In this document: piece by piece, positions 9,244-17,336 of the stretch | How the letters are laid out: the number at the start of each line of letters is the position of its first letter | Position numbering within the stretch: the stretch's first letter is position 1 | Source: Rhodobacteraceae bacterium Araon29 | Lineage (GTDB): Bacteria; Pseudomonadota; Alphaproteobacteria; Rhodobacterales; Rhodobacteraceae | Direction of reading: 5' to 3' | DNA: 64,000 nt | NCBI GenBank assembly: GCA_039640505.1 | Contig: CP046865.1 | Location: 1,603,501-1,667,500 of the forward strand | The notes under the pieces: generated by a model | The model's input: the letters and a program-made list of their open reading frames with translations, nothing else | What the model was told of the DNA's origin: nothing | The model's database searches: none | Program-made: the position numbers and the translations under genes

Positions 9244-10970
9244 ACGAGCAGTCTATGATACGCGGCGGTGAAATTTTAGCCAGAGCGCTAAAGGAAAAAG
9301 GTGCAGAGCATGTATTTACTCTTGCAGGTGGATTTTGCAATCCGGCTTTAGAAGGGTTCATGAAATCCCAAATGCCGGTCATCAATTGCCCGCATGAGCA
9401 AGTGGCCGGCCATTTGGCTGACGGGCATACACGCATCACCCGAAAGCCTGCCATATGTCTGGTGGGTCCAGAAGGGTTTGCCAATGCGGTTCCGGCCATG
9501 CTTGAAGCCGGCGGCGAACGTGCGCCAGTGATATTCGTCACCGGATCGTCAACATTAAAACGTCAAGGCGCCGGTGGATTTAAGGAAATTGACGATGTGG
9601 CCATTGCTGCGCCCTTGGTAAAATATTCTGTGCAGATCACAGATGGCGAACGGATTAGTGAATTTGTTGACCGCGCATGGACAGCGGCCACAACCGGTTA
9701 CCCCGGCCCGGTTCATATCAGTCTACCAGTGGATTTGATGTTTTCAAGCTTTGAAGCGGATGCAGGGCGTGATGAACGGCCCTTTGATCGCAGTGACCGC
9801 CAACCACCCCGTGCCTGGCCGGACCCGGCGGTTATGAACGCTATACTCGAGCGGTTATCCGCGGCAGAGCGCCCGGTTATTATCGCAGGCCATGGGGTTT
9901 GGTGGTCAGGTGCGGAAACCGCGTTGGAAACCTGTGCTGTGGCACTTAAAATTCCAGTGTTTAATGTCCCCTATCATCAAAAGCTCTTGGGAGAGGAAAG
10001 CCCAGCCTATATGGGGCTGGCTGATTTTCACCAATACCACCCCTCAAAGGCGGCGTTTCATCAGGCCGATGTCATTCTGATGGTGGGCGGGCGGTTGGAC
10101 AATCAGATGAATTTTGGTAACCCTCCGTTTTTTCCGGCCTCCAGCCATTTGATTTGTATCAATGGCAGCCATGAAGAGCTTGAATATAACCGTGGTGCTG
10201 ACACAGTTTTGCTAAGTGATCCTGGGGCATTTTTTGACGCTGTAAGCAAAGTTGGAAAAACCTGGGAAACCTGGTTCGAGCAGCAGCGGGATCGTCGCAA
10301 TACATGGGTGAACGACTGGTTTGATCATATAGATACCGAAACCCGCGCGGATACGGAAGCCGGGCAGAATATGCATCCGCTTCAATTATCTTTGGATGTG
10401 CAATCACATCTCGGCCCCCAAGACTGGCTTGTTTTTGATGGTGGCAACACCCACTTCTGGTCTGAGATTGCTGTCAATATGGCCGGCTGGAAGGGCCAAA
10501 AGCTTGGCGGCATACTGCACCCGGGAAATTACAGTTTGCTCGGCGTTGGTGTAAGCTTTGCAATTTCTGCCAAAGCCGCGCACCCGGATCAAAATGTGGT
10601 TTTAATCTCTGGTGACGGCGCGTTTCTATCCGGAGGTCTATCAATAGAGGCTGCGTTTCAAGAAGGGCTGCCGATCACGGTGGTGATAGACAATAACGGG
10701 GGGCTAGATTGCATCAGTCAGCAGCAAGAACGGCTGTTTTCAAATGGGGCACATTTTGCCACTGATTTTCGCGATATCCCGTTCCATACAATGTTTGAAG
10801 GATTGGGCGGACATGGAGAATTGGTTGAACGGCGGGATCAATTGGGACCAGCTCTAACGCGCGCCATGCAAAGTGGTAAAACAGCCTGTGTAAATGTTAA
10901 ATGCCGTGGGGTGATTAGCCCAATCGTTGCGGCAACCTCGGATAAACGGGATAAGGCGTCGATAGAATAA
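9240..10970 (+). CDS. Thiamine-diphosphate-dependent enzyme (acetolactate synthase/benzoylformate decarboxylase superfamily)
   Basis: 576 residues with the three-domain plan of the IlvB superfamily. The catalytic Glu53 lies in PHEQVAGHLADG. The diphosphate/Mg site runs from GDG (458-460) to NN (485-486). The middle domain contains DVILMVGGRLD. It is clearly not a housekeeping IlvB, since no small subunit is nearby and the partners are an FMN 2-hydroxyacid dehydrogenase, a transthyretin-like protein and a DmdA-like protein. Plausible activities are 2-oxo acid decarboxylation or carboligation. Both flanks use one- to four-base overlaps, so this is a tight operon. Confidence 0.88.
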   Translation: MNEQSMIRGGEILARALKEKGAEHVFTLAGGFCNPALEGFMKSQMPVINCPHEQVAGHLADGHTRITRKPAICLVGPEGFANAVPAMLEAGGERAPVIFVTGSSTLKRQGAGGFKEIDDVAIAAPLVKYSVQITDGERISEFVDRAWTAATTGYPGPVHISLPVDLMFSSFEADAGRDERPFDRSDRQPPRAWPDPAVMNAILERLSAAERPVIIAGHGVWWSGAETALETCAVALKIPVFNVPYHQKLLGEESPAYMGLADFHQYHPSKAAFHQADVILMVGGRLDNQMNFGNPPFFPASSHLICINGSHEELEYNRGADTVLLSDPGAFFDAVSKVGKTWETWFEQQRDRRNTWVNDWFDHIDTETRADTEAGQNMHPLQLSLDVQSHLGPQDWLVFDGGNTHFWSEIAVNMAGWKGQKLGGILHPGNYSLLGVGVSFAISAKAAHPDQNVVLISGDGAFLSGGLSIEAAFQEGLPITVVIDNNGGLDCISQQQERLFSNGAHFATDFRDIPFHTMFEGLGGHGELVERRDQLGPALTRAMQSGKTACVNVKCRGVISPIVAATSDKRDKASIE

Positions 10971-11320
10971 TGTCTCTTGTTAGCTCACATACATTAAACG
11001 GGGTTGATGGCACACATGCGGGCCATATCCCTGTTCGCCTTGTCCACGTTGGATCTCAAAAAGTACTTTTTGAAACACACATGGATGACGGTGGGCGACT
11101 CTCGCAATATATAGACAGCTCAGAGATTGACGCAGACGGACAGTATGAGTTGGCTTTTGATACTACCGCGTACTGGCAAAGCCGCAACTTGCCACGCAAA
11201 CGGGCGCAAATCATGGATCAGATCGTCATTCGATTTTCAATGCCCGACCCCGAAGGGCAGTACCATATTCCTGTGATCCTAAGCCCCAATTCTTATTCCG
11301 TTTGGTGGTCAGGAGAATAA
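10970..11320 (+). CDS. Transthyretin-like protein of the 5-hydroxyisourate hydrolase family, with altered C-terminus
   Basis: 116 residues, the normal size of bacterial HIU hydrolase. Residues equivalent to the catalytic set are visible: His7 in SSHTLNG, Arg43 in GGRLSQ, and His99 in YHIPVILSPNSYS. The family signature that normally ends the protein (YRGS, which contributes to the active site) is replaced by VWWSGE, so the chemistry may differ from urate breakdown. No uricase or OHCU decarboxylase gene is in the window. Its start overlaps the stop of the thiamine-diphosphate gene by one base, and the DmdA-like gene begins three bases after it. An operon-specific hydrolase or binding role is inferred. 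Confidence 0.8.
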   Translation: MSLVSSHTLNGVDGTHAGHIPVRLVHVGSQKVLFETHMDDGGRLSQYIDSSEIDADGQYELAFDTTAYWQSRNLPRKRAQIMDQIVIRFSMPDPEGQYHIPVILSPNSYSVWWSGE

Positions 11321-11323
11321 GAC

Positions 11324-12436
11324 ATGGCTGATGGTTTGAATATGTCGCGCCGTATCCGGCGCACCCCTTATACAGACAGGGTAGAAGCCGCAGGCGTGCG
11401 GGGCTTTTCCGTGGTCAACCATATGCTGCTGCCAAAGGCCTTTGCGCGGAGCGTCGAAGAGGACTACTGGCACCTAAAAGAGTATGCCCAAATTTGGGAC
11501 GTCTCATGCCAAAGACAAGTGGAAATTTCCGGCCCGGATGCAGCTAAGCTGGTGCAGTGGATGACCCCGCGCAATATATCAAAGGCAAAAATAGGAGAGT
11601 GCCTTTATATACCTATTTTGGATGATCAAGCGGGTTTGATCAACGATCCGGTTCTGTTGAAGTTGGCCGGGGATCGTTTTTGGCTGTCCATCGCGGACAG
11701 CGATGTTCTGCTGTATGCCAAAGGGCTCGCCCTTGGCAGGGGCCTTGATGTGATCGTTCACGAACCTGATGTTTACCCACTTGCCATCCAAGGGCCACGC
11801 GCAGAGGCGCTGCTTTCCGAGTTGTTTGGTGCAGAAATTCAAAAAATCGGGTTCTTTAAATTTGGCTGGATTGATATTTTCGGCACTCGGCAACTTATTG
11901 CTAGGTCTGGCTATTCGCGCCAAGGTGGGTTTGAAATTTACCTAAATGGTGCATCGTTGGGCGGCCCTTTGTGGGATAAGATTTGGCAGGCAGGTCAAAG
12001 CTATAATATCTCGCCCGGCTGCCCAAATCTTATTGAGCGTATCGAAGGTGGACTGTTATCCTACGGCAACGAAATGACGTCTGAAACCAATCCTTTGGAA
12101 ATTGGGTTGGGAAAATATTGCAGCCTTGACGGGACGGTTGAGTTTATTGGGCGCCCCGCGCTTGAGAAAATCGCAGCGGCCGGTCCCGACCGTTTGATAC
12201 ATGGCGTTGTTTTTGACGCGCCGGCCTGTCCGACATGCTCTGTTCCTTGGCCCGTGCGGGTTGGTGAAAACCGTGTTGGAGCCATTACATCGGCGATATA
12301 TTCCCCACGGCTGAAGAAAAATATTGGGCTGTCCTTGATAGAAAAAGGGTATTGGACGCCCGGACGAAAAGTATCCGTAGAACTTCCTGATGGTTCAGCA
12401 AGACAGGGTGAATTATCCGCTCTGCCTTTCGAGTGA
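11324..12436 (+). CDS. dmdA: DmdA-like tetrahydrofolate-dependent demethylase (GcvT family)
   Basis: 370 residues, the same length as DMSP demethylase. From memory it tracks the Pelagibacter ubique DmdA sequence throughout: SRRIRRTPYTDRVE (8-21), NHMLLP, EEDYWHL, IWDVS-RQVE, NDPVLLKL, SIADSDV, GCPNLIERIE and YSPRLKKNIG. These blocks are far closer to DmdA than to glycine-cleavage GcvT. DmdA transfers a methyl group from DMSP to tetrahydrofolate in the cytoplasm. In the substrate-site segment the remembered DmdA sequence SGWSKQGGFEIY reads SGYSRQGGFEIY here, so Trp197 has become Tyr197. A different methylated substrate is therefore possible. It is last in the 8.0-12.4 kb operon, whose other enzymes are not usual DMSP genes. 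Confidence 0.75.
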   Translation: MADGLNMSRRIRRTPYTDRVEAAGVRGFSVVNHMLLPKAFARSVEEDYWHLKEYAQIWDVSCQRQVEISGPDAAKLVQWMTPRNISKAKIGECLYIPILDDQAGLINDPVLLKLAGDRFWLSIADSDVLLYAKGLALGRGLDVIVHEPDVYPLAIQGPRAEALLSELFGAEIQKIGFFKFGWIDIFGTRQLIARSGYSRQGGFEIYLNGASLGGPLWDKIWQAGQSYNISPGCPNLIERIEGGLLSYGNEMTSETNPLEIGLGKYCSLDGTVEFIGRPALEKIAAAGPDRLIHGVVFDAPACPTCSVPWPVRVGENRVGAITSAIYSPRLKKNIGLSLIEKGYWTPGRKVSVELPDGSARQGELSALPFE

Positions 12437-12460
12437 TATTCGAGCATTTAAGGCAGTAAG

Positions 12461-12688
12461 CTAACCAGGTTTCGACTGAAATATGGTTTTCAAGCTGGTA
12501 GCGGCTGACATGCGCACTGTTTTGGCTTGGGCATATCCCTTTGAATGACACCACTCATGTGCTGCTTCAAAAGATGGAAATTGGATCACGGCATTTCGAT
12601 CCCCGGGTGGTGTGACTTAATAGTTGATCGAGCAGCGTCCGGGCACAATGAAGGTACCACCGTAATGTTCAATTGTTGGTAAAACCAT
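12461..12688 (-). pseudogene. Broken DUF1330-family gene
   Basis: Two reading frames together resemble a DUF1330 protein. Frame one runs from the ATG at 12688 (MVLPTIEHYGGTFIVPGR) to a stop at 12617-12619. The homology resumes in another frame just below 12616 with RNAVIQFPSFEAAHEWCHSK and continues to a TAG at 12461-12463. The usual family order (PTIE-GGxFxVRGG, then VxxFPSxEAAxxWYxSxEYxxAKxxR) is kept across the break. A frameshift plus stop have disrupted it, and the N-terminal strand is also missing. The rest of the interval 12437-12889 is AT-rich with nothing else recognised. Confidence 0.65.
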
Positions 12689-12889
12689 TTTTATGCGTTT
12701 TTTGCACATCGCCGAAGTTGATCAACGCCTTTTTACTTTTGCATGGTTGTTTTTTGCAAGATTATAACCACCCGTCAATAATCATATTACTTGTGCTCCC
12801 TCACATCTAAAGTAAGTTAGAAAGGGTTCGTAGATAATTTCCGACAATTTGGAAAGATATTGAAAACATTTCTGATTGATGTAGCGTGA

Positions 12890-15634
12890 TTGGGACTTTT
12901 TCATACAAGGAGCAAAAATCTGTTTCGATTTATTGTTTATATTTTTTTATTTATCACCGGCAGTTCTGGTTTTGCAGATACGATCGCAAAACGCGTACAA
13001 ATCTATTTGAATCTGTCTGGCTATAATGCCGGTACGATTGATGGAATAATTGGGCCTAAAACCCGGCAATCAATCATTGTGGCTTACAATGAAGCAGGTT
13101 TTGAATTCGATAATATAATTGACGAAGAAGACCTATCCCAACTACGGCAAATCTACTTTGATAATGGCCGACAATCATGGCTAATGAATCCTTTGCTTTC
13201 CAAAGTCATGGATGTGGCAGATGCAAGGCATTTTTTGGAAAGAACTGGGATCGGCGCAAATCCATTTGATATTCAAAATCTGGTGGGTGTACCACGCGCC
13301 GACGCTATTCATGCGCTTCTCAGTCAAATGGATGGCACTGTTCAAAGCCCTTTGCCTGATTTTGTTTTTGACACTGACACCGAATACTGGGTTCGTTGGG
13401 ATTATGATGAGCCTGGACGACAATCGTTTCGTGTCGCGCGGGATAGAGAAATTGCAGAGTTCCGCACATGGTGGATTCGCGAGATGATTGAGACTACAAA
13501 ACCCCAAAACGAAAGGCTGTTATTATTTTGGACGGATCACTTTCCGGTTGAATATTCGGCGATAGACGAAGAGGCTTTTTCCATTGCCAAACAACATCTG
13601 ATGTTTCGTCAACATGGGTTTGGAAATTTCAAAACATTGATCAAAGCAATAATTCGTGACCCAGCCATGCTCAATTATCTGAATGGTGAAAATAATAATA
13701 AGAAAGCTCCAAATGAAAATCTTGCGCGTGAATTAATGGAGCTCTTCGTTTTAGGTGAGGGCACGTATGATGAAACTACAGTTAAAGAAGCGGCGCGCGC
13801 TTTAACTGGTAAAAGAATCAACCGTATGAAAGGCTTCGAATATCACCTTCATCCACGCCGACATGACCAGACCACCAAAACACTTTTTGGAAAAACGGGA
13901 CATTTTGACGGCGATGATTTGATTGATATATTGTTTGCACAGCCTACTGTCAGCCATTTTATCACCGAAAAGCTTTGGTCCTATTATGTTTCGGAGACCG
14001 ATCAAAACCAATCTGAGATTGACCACATTTCGAAAGCTTTTTGGAATTCGAACTTTGAAATTCCAGTGCTTCTGGCCGAATTGTTTTCCTCACCGTCCTT
14101 TTGGGCTGATCAATCAAGAGCCACAATTGTAAAGTCACCGGTTGATTTGGTTATCGGAACCATTCGCTCTACTGGCTATCTACCCGTTGATTGGCAAAGT
14201 AGTGGCAGTGCAATGGCTAATCTAGGTCAGCATCTCTTTGAACCGCCAAATATTGCTGGCTGGTCAAGAGGAGCGGGGTGGGTTACCCCGGCCAGTTTAC
14301 TGAATAGAACAAAATTCGTGACTGACTTTTTTGCGAAAGAAGGCTCAAGCCTTGCTGATCTGGCAACAGATAGTCCTGAAATGATGTTAAACAGACCAGA
14401 TAAAATTATTGTGCGCTATGGTGCAGAGAACTTTGAAGGTCCGCCTAAATTCAAAGTAAAATTATTGAAGAAGAAAGAGGGTAAAAGTTATGCGGTCAAT
14501 GTTTGGCGATCAAAAACGATCACAGCAAAAGGCGGGCATGATACGGGACTTTTTGGCCGCGTTGAAAGAAGTCAAATCCCTTGGGTGATTATGGATTTAG
14601 ATTATGATCCTAGCACTAGTTTTGACGCTGTAGCGATTGAGTTTATGAATGATCATTGTTGTGGGCCTGGTGGATCGGATTCAGGTGACCGCAACCTATT
14701 CATCGAGTGGGTAAAGGTCGGTGATAAGTTATTCTTAGCGCAAGACGGGGAACAGATATCTGGATGCAAAAACGGCAACCAAAATCCAGGGCATTTGCAT
14801 TGCTCAGGCATTGTGAAAATGAGCCAAGGCGAAAATATTACCCAAGAAAAAACGCCGCCTGACTATCAAGAAAATCAGTTGGTGATCGAGCGCGCAACTT
14901 TTTTCCATGGGAAAAAATATGACCCCCAAAAAAATTGGAACGAGATCAGTTTGGGGCTTTTAAATGTCGATTTTAATCATCATTGGCAATCTGGAATGCG
15001 GGTGAACTTAATCGTGGAAAATAATAATGAGATTTTCCTAGAAATTAACGATTTAGAATGCTCTGATACTTGTTTGCAGGGTAAATGGCCTAAATCTGCG
15101 CATAAAGGGCGTTTGGATCAAAAGTTCATTCGGATTTCCTTGGGACCGCGTGAAACTAGGCAAACTCGCCAAAACTTTGAACAGCTCAGCCAATTGGATA
15201 AGCTCTTTGTCGCAGCCCTTTGGCAAGCTATGCCAGACCTACTTGTTGCAATGCAGGCAGGGCGCAATTTTGATAGAAGAAATGGAAAAGAAGTCTTGGC
15301 AAGTTGGAGCAAAAAATTTGCTCATATGGAGCGAAGGCTGCGGAATTCTCGATATGTAATCCGTTATCCGGTTCCAAAGGTAAGGATCGCAAAAGACACC
15401 CGTAAAAAGGCTGATGGAATGATGGCAATGGCGATGTCGGCAATTAAAATTACCCCACCGGTGCCAGCTTCGCACATCTTTGTAGAAACAAACATAGAAT
15501 GGGAACAGATGCTAAGTGAAATGTTTTTGGACGATGAGATTGCAAACGCAATTTTAGCGCTGCCACCAATATCCGTTTCAATTCAGGGTTCTCCGACGGA
15601 TTTCATCGCAGATCCTGTTTATCATTTAAAGTGA
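12890..15634 (+). CDS. Exported DUF1800 protein with peptidoglycan-binding head and inserted carbohydrate-binding-like module
   Basis: 914 residues. A hydrophobic export signal (about 10-29) is followed by a PG_binding_1-like repeat at about 32-90 (YLNLSGYNAGTIDGIIGPKT). The DUF1800 core starts near 105 (ARHFLERTGIGANPFD) and runs to about 480, with ENLARELMELFVLGEG and PNIAGWSRG. Residues about 505-645 look like a calcium-dependent carbohydrate-binding module of the CBM36/60 type (FMNDHCCGPGGSDSGDRNLF), and a second beta-rich stretch follows to about 760. The DUF1800 tail resumes near 765 (KLFVAALWQAMPDLLVAM). The module therefore interrupts the DUF1800 domain. The start is a TTG. The DUF1501 partner begins seven bases after the stop. 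Function is unknown; an envelope or polysaccharide role is inferred. Confidence 0.8.
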   Translation: MGLFHTRSKNLFRFIVYIFLFITGSSGFADTIAKRVQIYLNLSGYNAGTIDGIIGPKTRQSIIVAYNEAGFEFDNIIDEEDLSQLRQIYFDNGRQSWLMNPLLSKVMDVADARHFLERTGIGANPFDIQNLVGVPRADAIHALLSQMDGTVQSPLPDFVFDTDTEYWVRWDYDEPGRQSFRVARDREIAEFRTWWIREMIETTKPQNERLLLFWTDHFPVEYSAIDEEAFSIAKQHLMFRQHGFGNFKTLIKAIIRDPAMLNYLNGENNNKKAPNENLARELMELFVLGEGTYDETTVKEAARALTGKRINRMKGFEYHLHPRRHDQTTKTLFGKTGHFDGDDLIDILFAQPTVSHFITEKLWSYYVSETDQNQSEIDHISKAFWNSNFEIPVLLAELFSSPSFWADQSRATIVKSPVDLVIGTIRSTGYLPVDWQSSGSAMANLGQHLFEPPNIAGWSRGAGWVTPASLLNRTKFVTDFFAKEGSSLADLATDSPEMMLNRPDKIIVRYGAENFEGPPKFKVKLLKKKEGKSYAVNVWRSKTITAKGGHDTGLFGRVERSQIPWVIMDLDYDPSTSFDAVAIEFMNDHCCGPGGSDSGDRNLFIEWVKVGDKLFLAQDGEQISGCKNGNQNPGHLHCSGIVKMSQGENITQEKTPPDYQENQLVIERATFFHGKKYDPQKNWNEISLGLLNVDFNHHWQSGMRVNLIVENNNEIFLEINDLECSDTCLQGKWPKSAHKGRLDQKFIRISLGPRETRQTRQNFEQLSQLDKLFVAALWQAMPDLLVAMQAGRNFDRRNGKEVLASWSKKFAHMERRLRNSRYVIRYPVPKVRIAKDTRKKADGMMAMAMSAIKITPPVPASHIFVETNIEWEQMLSEMFLDDEIANAILALPPISVSIQGSPTDFIADPVYHLK

Positions 15635-15641
15635 GGGCAAT

Positions 15642-16805
15642 ATGCACAGACGCTTTATTTTGAATTCCTTATTATCTGGACTTATTTTACCGCTCGTGCC
15701 GGTAAAATTAGCATCAGCTGCTGCAAAGACAGGGCGCCGGATAGTTTTAATTGAATTGTCTGGCGCCAATGACGGGCTAAATACCGTTATTCCTTTCGCC
15801 AATGACAGATATTTTAATCTTCGACCAAACTTGGCTATCGAAACAAAAGATCGCTTTAGTATTTCAAATTCTCTGGCGCTTCACAGTGCATTATCAGACC
15901 TTGGAGAAATTTGGGAACGCGGCCAATTGGCCATTATTCAGGGCCTCGGGTATCCAGGAGCCAATCGGTCACATTTCAAATCTATTGCCCTATGGGAAAC
16001 AGGAGGGGATGGCTCAGGCTCTGGCAAAACCGGTTGGCTTACCGAAGATATTGAAGGCCTGGGAACTACTCATGATTTTGATGCGCATGGTATTAGTTTA
16101 GATGGTGGGATGGGCGTTTTTACTTCAAAAAATGGTGTATGGTTATCAATGACGTCTGCAGAGCAGTTTAAGCGCTTAAGCAAAACGACACTGACAGCTA
16201 AGTCAACATCTCAAAATCCAGCTCTTGAAATGCTTTTAACGCGCGCTGCGGCTTTGAATTCATCAATGGAAAGTATTACAAACAAACTCAGCAGCTCGCG
16301 AAGCCGTCATTTCAAAATTCGTGCCGGAGATTTGGGGCGTCAACTCTCTCTTGCATCTACGCTTATTGCTGCTGGTATAGATACACCAGTTTTAAAAGTT
16401 AAAATTGATGGCTTCGACACCCATGAAAATCAATCTTGGCGGCATCAGCGTCTTTTGGAAAACCTTGGTCGCGCCCTGTCTGGTTTTGCCCAACAAATGC
16501 AAAAAATTGGCCAGTGGGACAACACATTGGTTTTAACATATTCTGAGTTTGGTCGGCGCGCTGTTGAGAATTCAACAAACGGTACTGACCATGGCACTGC
16601 CGCCCCGCATTTTTTGTCAGGTGGTGCTATCAACGGCGGGATTTATGGTAAACACCCAAGCTTATCCGCGCTTATTGATGGTGATATGCAATTTACTATG
16701 GATTATCGGTCTGTTTATGAGTGGATTCTTTCACAATGGTTTGAAATAGAAAACAACAGATTTTCTCAGTATCGGACAGCTAAATTGAATTCACTAATGA
16801 CATAA
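15642..16805 (+). CDS. DUF1501-family exported protein
   Basis: 387 residues with a twin-arginine-like leader (HRRFILNSLLSG). Family blocks include ELSGANDGLNTVIPF near residue 38, LHSALSDLGEIWERGQLAIIQGLGYPGANRSHF, and the C-terminal TYSEFGRRAVENSTNGTDHG. DUF1501 proteins belong to the sulfatase/alkaline-phosphatase-like fold and are nearly always found beside DUF1800, as here (seven-base gap). The pair is presumably exported together. No enzymatic activity is established for the pair, and none can be deduced from sequence. Confidence 0.85.
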   Translation: MHRRFILNSLLSGLILPLVPVKLASAAAKTGRRIVLIELSGANDGLNTVIPFANDRYFNLRPNLAIETKDRFSISNSLALHSALSDLGEIWERGQLAIIQGLGYPGANRSHFKSIALWETGGDGSGSGKTGWLTEDIEGLGTTHDFDAHGISLDGGMGVFTSKNGVWLSMTSAEQFKRLSKTTLTAKSTSQNPALEMLLTRAAALNSSMESITNKLSSSRSRHFKIRAGDLGRQLSLASTLIAAGIDTPVLKVKIDGFDTHENQSWRHQRLLENLGRALSGFAQQMQKIGQWDNTLVLTYSEFGRRAVENSTNGTDHGTAAPHFLSGGAINGGIYGKHPSLSALIDGDMQFTMDYRSVYEWILSQWFEIENNRFSQYRTAKLNSLMT

Positions 16806-17336
16806 TTAGAAACAAAATTTATTATTTTATTAAATTAACTCAATATTACAGAGTGTTAGTTTGAGCTCTATTGAAGTAAAGAACTTCCAAAAACGTTGTA
16901 GCTGAAGTCAGCACAAAAAATATGCTTGCCTTGAAGCCATTAGTTTAAGTGATCATCCTTTCGAAAGTAAAGGCGAATAGGTCAGCAATAATTTTTTTGT
17001 CTTTTCTCTTCTTTCTATACATGCACGAACCCATGCCGGAAACTCAATTTAATCTTCAGATATAGATGCGGTAATAGGGCATTCCAACGTACTTTTACCG
17101 CAGTGGGAATTCCAAAGGCCCTATCGCGGCGTCAGACCTTGATATCATCCTGTTCTAAGCAGCCGCTGTGGAATTCAAACTTTAGGCTACTAGCCTTCAC
17201 AAGTTTGAAATTTCAACATGGCGGTTGGGATTGAATTTGTAAAAAAATTGTATCATCCTCAAGAGAGTAGACCTCGATAATCAGCAGACCGCAGTGATAT
17301 GTTTAAGAGCTCATCCACTGAAAGCGAGAGGCAAAA
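16806..17336. other. Intergenic region with an extended inverted repeat
   Basis: 531 bases without a convincing gene. The main structure is an inverted repeat at 17174-17209, listed separately. A looser repeat surrounds 17071-17132 (ATAGGGC against GCCCTAT). The 3' end should contain the promoter of the CocE-like hydrolase, whose GAGAGG ribosome site lies just before its ATG. Confidence 0.45.
17174..17209. repeat. Nested inverted repeat upstream of the CocE-like hydrolase
   Basis: TTCAAACTT at 17174-17182 pairs perfectly with AAGTTTGAA at 17201-17209. An inner AGGCT-ACT-AGCCT stem lies between them. The outer arms continue imperfectly (GAA against TTTC with one bulged base). It lies 128 bases before the hydrolase start and could be an operator, or a hairpin in the leader transcript. 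Confidence 0.4.

Noticed and set aside
9240-10970. Housekeeping acetolactate synthase
   Set aside because: No regulatory small subunit or branched-chain amino acid gene is nearby, and the operon context is catabolic.
11324-12436. Glycine-cleavage T protein (GcvT)
   Set aside because: Sequence blocks fit DmdA much better, and no gcvH or gcvP gene is nearby.
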